From the NCBI GenBank assembly GCA_030998015.1, contig JARWMV010000028.1, positions 62,001 to 126,000 of the forward strand: 64,000 bases of DNA, given 5' to 3'. Source of the DNA: Ceratorhiza oryzae-sativae. Its lineage: Eukaryota > Basidiomycota > Agaricomycetes > Cantharellales > Ceratobasidiaceae. Position numbers and translations under genes: made by a program. Below are positions 1-11,244 of this stretch, in pieces. The notes beneath the pieces are model-generated. The model had not been told where the DNA came from. It saw only the letters and a list, made by a program, of their open reading frames with translations, and did not search any database. Within the stretch, counting starts at the first letter, position 1. The number at the start of each line of letters is the position of its first letter.

Positions 1-467
1 TGATGAGCTTTCTCAGGAAAAGCTTGAGGTGTAATGAAACCGGGGGTGTTGCAATGGTATAATAACATCAATTTACATTTAGTTCTATGTCATTACGTCA
101 GTGTCATTTGGTGTGGCGACACCACTACTACACCCTGCTTTCATTACCCCACTGTACACCTAATTATAACCCATGACCCCCACTGGGTTTTCCCAAGCAC
201 ACGGTCTAGGTATCCCCTTACGCATATACCCATCCCAAGAGGGAGGGAAGCACACAGGTGCCTATCGAGATATCATTTGGCATCAGAACTGTATGCAGTT
301 ATCACTTACATCGATAATGATAGAATGCATCCTTGGCCATAGACATGCCAAACCAAAGGATACCCCATGAAGACATAAAACATAAACAAAGTGAATTGAT
401 AAGCCACTCGACTCTCCCCGACGCGACACGCACTGACTCATTTCGACTGCACACTCGTCAACTAAAA

Positions 468-1500
468 ATGCTTTTCATGTTCATTGCGCTCACCACTACA
501 GCTGACGATCTTACTGGCGACGTGCAGCCAGCTTCCAACCAACCCACACCATAAATCAATGCTGTCCCAGAGACAAACGCAGAGCACTTTGCGCTTGGCT
601 TGTTGCCACTCAAACCCAGGTTCCACCCTAAGTGTCTCGGTAAGATTGCTGGTAGCCCAATCACATAAAACCTATTTTGCTAAGCCAAGCGGGCTCTTTA
701 CACTCAGACTTCCCCCAGCCCCCCAGCTTTGTGAGATGCTCATAGAGCATACCTGTCGGCTTGAACCTTATTAGTGAGTTCACAGGATGTCATACGACAT
801 CTTCGCTGCCCGCTACAATACTGGCAGATTGCTCGAACACGTCTCCCCATTTGGAATGCAAACAACGCGCACTAATCATTTCAGGAATACCCAGAGGGCG
901 CTTTGCTTGTTCCCTTCCCTTATACCCAAGATAGCTATCGCAATCTGACACTGTTTGCATCCAACGCTCCTGAACATACAAAATATCCTAACCTTGGTGG
1001 AGGCAAATCATTTTTCAACTAGATTCATGGTTTTGTTTTATGAGACTGAACCGAACATCCCTATAGTTCTTGCACCCGAATCGGTAGATGGCAAATGTTG
1101 TCGGCCTAGCAAGTAAATAAATTCGCTCCACAGCCGCAGATGAAGAGCGACGCCTATTTTACAAGTAAAACTGCAGCAAACCTGGGCTCGGTCGCAGTCT
1201 CTGGCCCGAACGCTTTCGACAACAAACAGCATATCAAGGCCTCTATCTAAAGTTACGGAACTATTGGCAACGGCCTCTACCCACAGTGGATCAACTCGGA
1301 GGATTTGGGGTACAGCACCAGGTTGACGACGCATATCATGTACCTTTTTGACGAACGTAAGAGCTGCCAGTTGATGTTTCATGTAGCATCTTCGTCCGAA
1401 GACCATATAGACAGGTTGATCATTATCAGAGACTCACTCACCGCATTCAATGCCCATCCAATGCGCGCTGCTGATATCCTGGTGAGTTCGTGATCTTAGA
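468..1500 (+). pseudogene. Decayed upstream copy of the secreted-protein gene at 2324
   Basis: This stretch aligns piecewise with the gene at 2324-3475. It shares the start region (a Met followed by a run matching LFIALA), the block LTLFASNAPEHTKYP against LSLFASNGPQHEKYP, the block VAVSGPNAFDNKQ against IAVSGPNAFDDKQ, and the block THIMYLF against THFMYLF. Reading needs several frame changes, and a TAA replaces a codon shortly after the FDNKQ block near 1250, so no full-length protein can be made. The homology starts upstream of the ATG (from about 270) and covers the promoter as well. This is seen directly in the sequence. That it arose by tandem duplication and then lost function is inference. 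The protein family is not one I can name. Confidence 0.75.
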
Positions 1501-2214
1501 AAATTGTCGTTCATTGGGCTTCGAAGATATTTGAATGCCACCCGCCGGAGACTCCGCCACCTGCATGGTTTCCTTTTTCTTTGACTAGTATGGCTTCCCG
1601 CGAAAGCCTTGGTTCGAACGAACATCCACATCACATTTCATCTCGTTCACAAGAGTTTGGACGGCATCTTGGATTCGAACCTGAGCGAAATGTTAGAACC
1701 ATTGATTCTCTACAAATAAGCATTCAAGCTATCCCTCGGACTAACAAAACACTAAGCCAGGCCCACGCATCTCGCAATGAAGGGACATGTTTCCTGTCTT
1801 CAACTGTATTATGCACATGATCTTGCCCAACACTTGAGCATCGCCCCCTACCGCCTGAAATACGACTCTTCCCCACACTGAACCAGGGACTTCGTTTGCT
1901 AATACTAAACTCGGCCACAAAGCGCGATACGTATATTCTTCTACTCGGCGACAGCAGCCTGTTGCGAGGCTGACTCGTCGAATCCGGTGCGAGCCAGCGA
2001 TAGAAGAGAAGAAGAGACCATATTGTGTATCGTGCCGTAGGCACAAGATGAACCTTATGCATCCCCAATAGGGGCCAAGAAGCCTGCTTCGGCATCCAAG
2101 CTACGTATCGGAAACTCCAGGCATCAGAACGGCACACAATTGTCCCTGATGTTCATAATGATAGAACGTATCTCCGGCCATGGATTCACCAAACTCAATG
2201 ATATTCTCTTAGGA

Positions 2215-2221
2215 TATAAAA
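2215..2221 (+). promoter_or_regulatory. TATA box of the secreted-protein gene
   Basis: TATAAAA lies about 100 bp upstream of the ATG at 2324. In the decayed upstream copy the equivalent position (about 375) reads CATAAAAC, so the first T of the box is changed there. Confidence 0.55.
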
Positions 2222-2323
2222 CACAACGTGGGCAGAACCAAACGACCACCCCATTCTCCCTCAAAGTGATATCTACGTCTGCCTACTGTCTTTTCCGCCG
2301 CATACGCACATTCGTTACTAAAA

Positions 2324-3475
2324 ATGCGGACCCTGTTCATTGCGCTCGCCACCACGTTCGCCGTTCTCGCCCACGGCGTAAATTCAGAGTCCAATCCAGG
2401 TATACCCGATGCTCCCGAGACCAACGCGAAGCGCTTCGCGTTGGGCCTGCCGCCACTCAAGCCTAAATTTCACCCGAAGCGTCTTGGTGAGGTTTTCGAC
2501 ACCAAATTGAAGCATGTGAGCCTAACATATTGGTGCTGCAGGGACTGGTGTCCGGACAGCGCCTCGCCCCCGAACTTCTCCTCCTCCCCCCAACTAGTAA
2601 GTCACGCATACAACACCATTCTCCTCACACGACTCACGGGCATATCCATAGTATATCATGTCATATCTTTGCGACCCGTTACTCTGGGGGTACGCCATTC
2701 GGATACCTCTCTCCCGCCTGGAACGCGAACAACACGTACTACGAGTTCCAAGAAACCCCAGAGAACGCGCTGCTCGTTTCTTTCCCCTACAGCGAGAGTA
2801 ACGATCGTCAACTGTCGTTGTTTGCTTCCAACGGTCCTCAACATGAAAAGTATCCCTACCTTGGCGCAGGCAGAGTTTTCTCCATTTCAACAGGATCCAT
2901 AGCATTTACTCCTGCACTAAACCAAAACTCCGCAGTCGTCGCACCCGACTCTCCAGGTAACAACCTGGGCTATGGCAGCAACAGGCAAGCCGATCCCGTT
3001 CACACGACCACAGCTCTCTAAAATCGACTCACAAACCCATTCCAACCAGTTACGCCTACCTCACGGGCACAACCGCGACGCCCCCAGGTTCAATTGCAGT
3101 CTCCGGTCCAAACGCGTTTGACGACAAGCAGCGCATCCAGACCGCCATCTGGATCTACGGCCAGTTGGAGCTCTTGGTGCAATGGGTCAATCCGCAAGAC
3201 TCGCCAAACCCGATGCCAACGACGCATTTCATGTACCTGTTCAACGAGAGTACGCGCTTCCATACGGTCTTTGTGTGGGGTTATGTGATTAAATTTGGCG
3301 TAAACAGAAAGGTTGATCGTTACCCTGGACCCGCTCTCGATCTTCAACGCTTATCCTTCTGGCTCTGTTGATATTCTCGTGAGTTTGTCATCCACGGGAA
3401 TCCCTGTGGTTCGACTTACGTTTCACTCTACAGAGGCTCAAATGTTTGCCATCTGGTACACCACCGCCTTCCTAG
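2324..3475 (+). CDS. Putative secreted protein of unknown function, multi-exon
   Basis: The ATG opens a short hydrophobic leader (MRTLFIALATTFAVLAHG) typical of a secretory signal peptide. It is followed by a segment rich in Pro and Lys, then the blocks FGYLSPAWN, LLVSFPYSESND, LSLFASNGP, SYAYLTGTTATPPGS, VSGPNAFDDKQRIQTAIWIYG and TTHFMYLFNE. A likely GC-AG intron (about 2988-3048) joins GYGSN to SYAYLTG. Further introns are likely at about 3268-3312 and 3379-3432, with the stop near 3475. The first exon junction (about 2515-2650) could not be resolved into one frame, so this copy may also be damaged. I do not recognise the family. The blocks suggest a beta-rich secreted domain, but that is a guess. 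It is the better-preserved member of a tandem pair. Confidence 0.55.
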
Positions 3476-4289
3476 GCTGTTTGGCAATATTCGCCATCTT
3501 TCAATAAGCGGGTTTGTTGCTTATACTTCGCCTCCCGACTCTCTCTGGTGTAGCAACGAATTTGATCTCGTTCAAGTGTTCGGTCTTCAAAACGAGTGTG
3601 GCACAAAGCAAGAGGCAACCTCCAAGGCCAACATCGTCCTACACAAGGGCGTGGCCGATGAGTTAAGACCACTTGTAGCATTTATTCGATCGGACTGTGT
3701 GGAAAAAAAGTTCAGGAAGGGATGTGCGGATAAAGTTAGAACTGCCACACGCGCATCATTGTCCAACGAGTCTTAAGGATTAGATACGATTTGCGACTTC
3801 AGCATGGAGCATCTCGTACCTGAGAACCAATGTTCAGCCCGGCGTATGAGGATTGTTTTCGACGGGAAAACGCCACACGCTTCCCCACGTGCTCGCTACC
3901 CCACTCGAACAAATAAACAACCATAGCCGAGCGCAAATCCGATCCAGGACCCAGAGCCAGGAACTCCGATCACACGTGTTTCCCCCCGTCGTGCGAGCTG
4001 CTCACTTGCTTGACAGGTTTAAGAAAAGGCACTAGAATCATCCAGTTGAAGAGCACAACACTATATTTACTACGGTAAACGAGTAAGGACCGACACCAAA
4101 AAAGAAAAAGAAAAGGGCAAAAGGACCACACAACACGAGAAGAAAAGAAAAAAAAAGCAAGAATGGACAGAGGAACAAAAACCAGGACCAGCTACGCTCG
4201 ATTTTTCGCCGAGAGCCAACAATATATGAAAGGTATAACCCGGGTTAGATAGATGTGGATGGATGAGAAAACAGGATTGTTCGTTTGGT
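3476..4289. other. Intergenic, no gene recognised
   Basis: No convincing reading frame or RNA gene was seen. An A-rich, purine-rich stretch at about 4098-4160 lies just downstream of the G-beta gene on the minus strand and is probably its 3' untranslated region. Confidence 0.4.
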
Positions 4290-5554
4290 TTATGCCCAAA
4301 CCTGATCGTTTTGTCAGCAGAATGAAAAACGTAGACTGAATGGGGGAACCTTGAGCGTGGAATCCCAACTTCCGGTGCAGAGCGCCATCCCATCAGTGCT
4401 CACCCCCAAGCAGCTTACTCGGTTCTCGTGACCGGTCAACACACCGACTCGCTCGCCCTTGAGCGTATCCCAAACGTTGCACGTCCAGTCATCATACCCA
4501 CCAAACAACACACGCCCGGAAATGCTAAACGCGACGGATGTGATGCCGCAGAGTATGTTATCGTGTGTGTAAGCATTGAGTTCTCGATCGGCACGAATAT
4601 CAAACAGACGGCATGATGCGTCGTCCGAGCCGGTGGCGAATGCGTCTCCATTCGGGAAGAATCTTCGCGAAAAAAAGGAGTGAGCTGAGTTGGCTAGTGG
4701 CGAGCGCTGAGGCGGCAACTCACTGTACAGCGTTGATGTCCGAGTCGTGGCCGGTAAACGTTTGTGTCGCTCTGCCGCTGCGAATGTCCCAGAGCTTGGC
4801 CGTAGCGTCGCAGGCACCGGACACGAACACGTTTGGGTTTGGGCCGAGCGATAAGCTGTGTGAACGTCAGCCTATGGTATGTCAACAAGCGCTGGGCGAC
4901 GAACCTCATGACGTCGCCCGTGTGGTCGTTGAACTCCATGACACGCAAACCAGCTTCAATGTCCCAGAGCATGCACGTCATGTCGCCCGAGGAAGTGACG
5001 ATCTGGCGATCGTTGATAAAGCGGCAGCAACTGAGGTAGCCCGAGTGAGCGCTCAGCTCGCGGGCGCTCTTGTTCCCGCCGCCCTCCTTGTTGCGTAGAT
5101 TGTAGATCGAGCAAATGTTGTCGAGACCTCCGCATGCGACAAAGTTGCCCGAGGGGGAGTAGGCGCAGGTCATGACCCAGGACGAGCGGAGGGGGATGGC
5201 ATGGACTTTGTTTGTGGTGTACGCGTCCCAGACAATAAGCTTGCCGTCCTGCGAGGCAGAGACGAGATGGCGCTTGTCCGCCGCCCAGTGCATTGCGTAG
5301 ATCTTGGCGAGGTGGCCCTTGAGTGTCCTGCGCGGGCGCATGACCACCCGTGGCAGCGACTCGAGCTCCTCGGTCATCGCCCGCACTAGCTACCGCGGTG
5401 AGCGCCCAGACAGAAAAAAAAATGCAGAAAACGAGAAAGACGTACGATTGGTGTCTGCGGTCGCATCCCGTTTTGCCCGAATCTTTTCTTTGAGTTGCTC
5501 GGCCTCGCGCCGGGCAGCGGCCATGCGTTCTTGGATATCGCCTTGCTGGGACAT
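4290..5554 (-). CDS. gpb1: Heterotrimeric G-protein beta subunit (WD40)
   Basis: This encodes the beta subunit of a heterotrimeric G protein, which binds G-gamma and G-alpha at the plasma membrane in pheromone, nutrient or morphogenesis signalling. The protein starts [20 protein letters not shown], a short N-terminal coiled coil. The conserved LRAMTEELE follows, restored by an intron at about 5395-5447. WD repeats follow, with motifs [59 protein letters not shown] and [11 protein letters not shown]. The last exon is only VWA plus stop, reached through an intron at about 4302-4346. The predicted length is close to the family norm of about 345-350 residues. Introns are short and in frame throughout. 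It is a clear member of the fungal G-beta family (Ste4/Gpb1 type). The exact pathway cannot be told from sequence alone. Confidence 0.95.
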
Positions 5555-8500
5555 GTCGCAGGTGTGTGGTGGCGGAAAATGAGAAGAAAAGACCACTGGG
5601 AAAAGGAGGGCGGTGGACCGAGTCTGACAGCGGTGGGTGGGTGGAAACAACCGGCCAACAGCACTGGCGGAACCAACCTCTTCCGGCTTACGTCATCCCT
5701 CTTCTAGGCAAGGGCTGCCGCCGACCGTTCGTCGCACCAACCGCCTTGGTCGCATCGGACGGTCGCTGTGTCGCCGTATGATATGGGCTGAACACTGTTG
5801 CCAGGTCTCGACCGAGGCTGTCCGATGGCTCTATCCCAACTGCAAAAACCTCACCCGCCGACAGAAGCCCCCCATCGTTCTGCTGCCTACTTGCACTGCA
5901 ACACTAGCCGAGCCAGCATCCAGGACCCATCGCCCACACACACCGATGGGACCAACGACACCGACCCGCGACGAATCCCGCCCACGGCCAGCGGCGTCCA
6001 ACCCAAAACAGGCCAAAAAACCTCATTGCTCGATTACGACTGTGTGTAATTTCTCATGTCCTGTTCGCTTCGTGCGAACGACTTGTGGATGCCTGTGTCG
6101 ATCTAATATCGATAACCCTTGGAGAAAGAAAAGCCCCGGCGTGTACATGCGACCCGTAAAGGTTTTGGCTTTACGTATGAGAATACAAATATTATCAGAA
6201 CTCTTTCCGGAATTATTGCCGTCTGGGTAGGACAGGATGTATCCTCGAGATGATATCCAAGTGTCTCGAAGACAGACTGGATCCTGGCTCCCGGGGCGTT
6301 GCTAAATTAATCCCGATCTGTACATTATTATTCTTGGAAGATACCAGGTTTAGATACATTATGCGTATCCTCTTCCTCTTTGAAACCATAGACCCCCTGG
6401 CGTTGAACACCATACTGTTGCCATATCCCCCGAAACATGCTCGGCTCACGACGACCGACCCTCGAGAAACCTTCTTTGGTCTCCCTCAATCGTAAATGAA
6501 AGATCATCGTTGAACCTTCATTCATAAATATGTCGCACAGCACAGGATGAGATCAAGACACATACATCAACAGCGCCCGAGCCGAATTCAAATCTCCGGT
6601 TCGCAGCCTCTTATCGCCGAGCGCCTAATCACAGCACTGCCGATCAGGACCGATATGGACTTGAACAAAAAGCAAGGCGCCGGCAAGGACAAGTGTGGAC
6701 GGTGTAGGTGCCGAAACCACCACGAAAGTTAGACGGGAAATCTCGGGAATCGAACGTATCATTGACATAACTCGGTAAGACTGAGGCACGCGTGAAGAAT
6801 GCCTCATGGTTTTCAATGGCGCTAGAGTGGGTTGAACATCTTTTTGATTCGAATCTTAATCATTTATGTACGACGATCTCTTTCGCAAGCGGAATAATGG
6901 GGATCAAGCACAGCGCACATTTTGGGGGTCATTTGACGGAAAAAAGCTTCCTCTCTCTTGCGTCTGAGGAGTGTGTATCGCCCTGGGCACCAACCGAGGG
7001 GGTCAACGAAAAAGCCTCAAGGCGGGTCAACTCATTGGATTATTATTACCACTGAGCTTTTAGGTATCATCCAACTACGAATTGAAATCCAGGATATTCG
7101 GCTGGTGCGACCCGGTAAATACCACCGTGTCAAGTTTGGTACTTGCATGGATAGGACGCCCTCGGCTCGAAAAATATTTGTACCCACCAAGTAGAACAAT
7201 TAGGATTTGGGGTCAGTGATGGTGCAAAGAGCGATCTCGCGGTGTTCCAGTGTCCTAGCTAGTGCAATGTATCAAAACGGTTTGTCACATACTCATGCAA
7301 TAGGGTGCGTGTGCAATGTATCTGCAGTTGCTGGTTTTCCGTTGAAAACCGCAGACTAGAAGCTGCATATCACACTGACGGGTTTCGGAGTGCATTGTAC
7401 AAGGTCTGAGCCTCTGAATCCCCTGAAGCTACCCAGAATCCTCGCTCTTGTTCGTTGCACTCGTTTTTGCCCATTCCGGCGTCTAACTTAAAGTTATGCC
7501 CATTACTCCGGTGGCCCCAGTTCAAAGAGGATGGCATCTCGATAAAAATACAGTTCCTAATTATATCTTTTGTCATGCGTCAAGGGCGGTTCATCAATTC
7601 AAAAAGATTTTAAAAAATCAAGCGCCGAGAGCTGGGAGATCATTTGTATGCGCCCACTCGAGATCAGATCAGTACATCAAGCGGCCATTCAGGCGCAGCA
7701 TTTTTTTTTTGAAAATTATGCGCCCTCATGATATCCGTGAGGAGGTAAGTGTAGGTATATTATGCAGAGCTTCGTGGCCACCCGCATCAATCCCTCACCA
7801 CCCCATCCCTCTTCATCACTCTCCGTGTATCGTCGTCCGATTCATCAATGTCATGCTACATCACCAGACGGTCGATAGGCCTCATAGTCAGAGGCAACGA
7901 CACTGGCCATCGTCGTGGCCTCGAGGACTAAGTTGCGCATGGTCGACAAAGGTGCCAACTGGCACACTACTGTCTAGTTATCATGCTGGAAGAGAACGAG
8001 GTTGGGATGCGGCCGTCGTCCTATGTACATGCTTTTGGGTATCTTACCGCTGGCGCACGTCATGATGTGGTGTGATGGGCTGAGGCGTTGTTCGTGGTTG
8101 TCATAGTGCGGGCGAGGGGCAGCCCTCTGGTCCAAGCAACGGTGTGTATCCGCAGAACACATGCGCGAACTTGGATGTTTTCTCATCGATCCAAGTTGTT
8201 GAACAGACAGTGGGGAAGACCAAACACCGAAAATCCCACTTTTTGTCTGGCACACGTGGAAAATGTGTCTTCGGCGATAACAGAAAGTGGGTTGTACGGG
8301 ACATGCGCCATAGGAGGAATAGATAACAATGACGATCTTCTGTCAGGGACACAATGAGCTGATGATGTTTGGACACACACCGGAACACCGCCACCGAGAC
8401 TTCGGCTCGCTATCAGGCGATCGGACGGCGATGAGACCAGCTATTGTCTGTGGTGGAGATGCCATCCATTGGTCATTGTGGTGCAAACAAGCGGGCTGGA

Positions 8501-8706
8501 TTGGGCCATCGTTCTTTCCGGATGTAGCTAGGCTGGCGTGCGGATGATGTCTGGCTGTTATGGCCACGGGCTCGTTGCGTCCGTCCGTCACATTGTTGCA
8601 GACGGTCATAAACCATGTCTGCGGAACCCCCCAGAGAGCACGCCGCACCCGCGTTTCACTCGCTGCCCATCCTACTCGCTCCTCCGTCCAAACCTTGCCT
8701 CCCGAA
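5555..8706. other. Long region with no recognised gene
   Basis: The first 150 bp upstream of the G-beta start is presumably its promoter and 5' leader. Beyond that I found only short or isolated open frames without recognisable domains, signal peptides or coherent splice sites. The longest (about 7496-8065, +) has mixed composition and no supporting feature. Confidence 0.35.
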
Positions 8707-9175
8707 ATGGCCCTCGCCCCTCCCCCCCTGGTCAGTCCATCGCAATCAACCGTGGTTGCAGTCGACTAATCCCATTTTCATCTAGTCATATGACCTCACC
8801 GCGCCCACCGCGACCCCCTCTCTCCTCTCCAGCCCCACCCCCTCGCTTGCTCTTCCTGCGAGCGCTAATGTCTGGAACACCGGACTCGACTTTCCCCACC
8901 GCGCGCCTACTCTGCCCACATCCTGCGCAGCCTTGATTGCGTTCATGCTTGCCCTCGCTTTCGTCGCAGCGTTCCTTGCTGTCGGTTGGCGCCGAGCCAG
9001 CAGGGCAATCGAAGATGAGGAAAAGGCCGTGAATGCGGTAGAGGACGTCGAGAGGAGCAGCATCGCCATCACGGTCGTATCCGACACTGAGGTGTTTTCG
9101 TGAGTCACTCGCCTCTGCCTATCTCCCACTGCGACTGACGATCCGGGTTTACACAGTACCGAGAAGAAGCTCTAA
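8707..9175 (+). CDS. Small single-pass membrane protein, 118 residues, three exons
   Basis: Exon 1 (8707-8730) encodes MALAPPPL. An intron at 8731-8785 has donor GTCAGT, a GACTAAT branch-like site and acceptor CTAG. Exon 2 (8786-9099) and exon 3 (9157-9175) flank an intron with donor GTGAGT and acceptor ACACAG. The phases fit exactly, giving 119 codons including the stop. The protein has a Ser/Thr/Pro/Ala-rich N-terminal segment, one strongly hydrophobic helix (ALIAFMLALAFVAAFLAV), a basic stop-transfer (GWRRASR), an acidic stretch (IEDEEKAVNAVEDVE) and the C-terminus TEKKL. This suggests a type I or III single-pass membrane protein with a short cytosolic tail. I do not recognise the family. 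The support is the exact splice phasing and clean composition, not homology. Confidence 0.6.
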
Positions 9176-9972
9176 TAACGTCACAGAGCTTGTTGAGAAC
9201 TCAACCGTCAACCGCGGGGGCTCCTCGCCAGGAACCACGATTGGCAAGCCAATTCCGTAATACCACGAAGCGCAGAGATCGAATTATTCGGCCAACATGG
9301 CCAGAGCGCGCCAGGGCGATAGCGTCCATCGTCTGGTGCAAGAGTTTTATCGCTGATTATGGGAATATTGAACTACGGTCCTTTGGACTCTTGAGACTCC
9401 ACACTCATTGATTTTTTCGATTGCTTTCTCTCTTGTATTTTTGACCTAACTTATAACCTTATTCTATCTGTTGCCGTTTTTCATCAATCAAAAAAAGTGT
9501 TCATCAATGTCAAGGAGCGCCCATCACAGCGCCAAATCGCCATCTCCGATTCCCCAGTTTTCGACCTGGCTTCAGCGTCACCACAACTATCCATAGTCGA
9601 TGGATAATGTTGAAATTATGCCACAATCTGAAGGCCCGGACGCGCTGTTCTGGACCATTGACGCCCAATAGCTTCTACGCGGATTAAAAGTTTTCGTCAC
9701 TCGCTTGGCTCTTCGATAGTCCTGTGTGGAAAATACACTTGGAGAATAATTACGACCATCGCTTTCCTGACGTCTTCCGGCAGAACCATACCACTGCATC
9801 GGGCTCAACTAGGGTATCCATCGCTTAAACACTCAGTTGTCCCTGCTATTGTAATGGCCTAGTCTGCCACCAGTGATTCTATCGACTATACGAAAGCATG
9901 GTATGAGACGCGAGCATTTTAAAGACCTTGGCTAATGAGATTTGTCCTCTGACTAGACTGATGATTGAGTAG
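9176..9972. other. No gene recognised
   Basis: The 3' flank of the small membrane-protein gene and AT-richer sequence. A frame starting near 9600 (MDNVEIMPQ) soon meets several stops and was not accepted. Confidence 0.3.
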
Positions 9973-10519
9973 GGAGTAGTGTTTGTTCGAACGGGAACTT
10001 CAAGATCGACTCGGCTTGGAAAGACCATGGTTTGATCCTTGTAATTCCCCCAAAAGGACATAACCCCTATGTTCCTCTGGCGGTGTTGATGCCAACAGGT
10101 TGGGTCGTTCAAGGTTTTCCGTAAGTTCCTGCTCTTCACGGACTTTCCTGGACCCACGCAGTTGTGGTCCTCGTAAAGGTAAGTCTTAATTGGCTACCGG
10201 GTTTGATATCCGACTAGACACCCGAATACCACAAAGCGCTTTTGTCGACTACACTGTACGCTTCACCCCAGACGCTGCTCGCACGTTGCCTTTAGTGACT
10301 CGACCGGAAGATATGCGGTGAATTTCATCATTGACGCTCTTGAGCGAGGCCAAGATAAATGCTCGCAACGCGACTCGATTTCTCTCCAGCCATCTTTCGA
10401 ACCGTCTCCCACCTCTATTACTATCCCCACCAACCAAGCCATCGATACGGATATATTACCTCGTGTTCAAGTTCCCACCCGCTGTAGACGAAGCCATATC
10501 TAGCATATCTACTCGATAA
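9973..10519 (+). CDS. Orphan spliced reading frame, start not found
   Basis: Three or four exons join in frame through canonical splice sites. One runs from about 9973 to 10120 (contains KDHGLILVIPPKGHNPY and MPTGWVVQGFP). A 17-nt exon lies at 10162-10178 between GTAAGT and GTAAGT donors. A third starts at 10218 (DTRIPQSAFVDYTVRFTP). It either ends at a TGA at 10319-10321 or continues through a GTGAAT...CCAG intron to a frame ending at 10519 (ending DEAISSISTR). No initiating Met was identified upstream, where stops are frequent, so this may be the 3' part of a gene or a relic. No family is recognised. Confidence 0.3.
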
Positions 10520-10548
10520 GGATCTATCCGCTATGTGTCTAGTAAAAC

Positions 10549-10951
10549 ATGAGGCACGCTCCCCGACACTTGTTACCAGCCGCGCCTATTATCGGCCTCC
10601 ATCTTGCCCACGTCCTCGGCCCCAGCCGGGATCGGCTGATCGAGGCGTCTCCGAAGCCAATTTAGAGCATCATTCAAGTTCCATGTCTCACGCTGGTCAT
10701 GTCACTGGTGCGGACCAAGACAAATGTCTACTTCCAACAGCGCGTTCCTCCAAGGATATTGCTCACGAGCGCGTGGTACAGTACTATTCTCGGGGAATTT
10801 GGCATCGTCACGCTCACCCACATCTACTTGCAGCCCAACGGATCCTTGGTACGAAATTATGCTCCAGCATTTGGCCTAGAAACCCTGAGGATCAGCCAGG
10901 CGATCTTTGCTCTATGTCAATTAGCCTTTTCTTTGGCTAGCATCTACGCCG
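10549..10951 (+). pseudogene. Multi-pass membrane-protein reading frame with one nonsense codon
   Basis: One frame from the ATG at 10549 encodes hydrophobic segments (LLPAAPIIGLHLAHVLG, IIQVPCLTLVMSLV, ISQAIFALCQLAFSLASIYA), suggesting three or four membrane helices. It is interrupted only by a TAG at 10663-10665 (codons around SPKPI-stop-SIIQV). I found no intron that removes this codon and keeps the frame. At 10952 a strong donor (GTAAGT) opens an intron ending AAACTAGCACAG. Splicing it puts the membrane frame directly into the zinc-finger frame downstream. The family is not recognised. The stop could be a real null allele, a sequencing error or a sign of a different exon structure. Confidence 0.4.
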
Positions 10952-11244
10952 GTAAGTTTCCGTTATCGCCGGCTCTTGTATTTGTTCCCTAAACTAGCAC
11001 AGTTATAGTAAATGCTGTCTGTGGTAACAATGTCGTAACTCCTCCGGTTCAACCTGAATTTCAGCCGGTTGATACTCTACGGAAACGACCCAGCATTCGT
11101 ACACGCGGCCGCCCTCGGCCAAGTTCATCCTCTGATTCTCGCTCAAGCCCCGATTCGAACACTGAGGCTAACCCCAATAATCAATACGACCCGGAATATC
11201 ATGATGCGAATATCGCTCCCCCGCATGCTTATAGCCACACCCAG

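Noticed and set aside
7496..8065. 189-codon plus-strand open frame
   Set aside because: No signal peptide, domain, splice partner or consistent composition; treated as chance.
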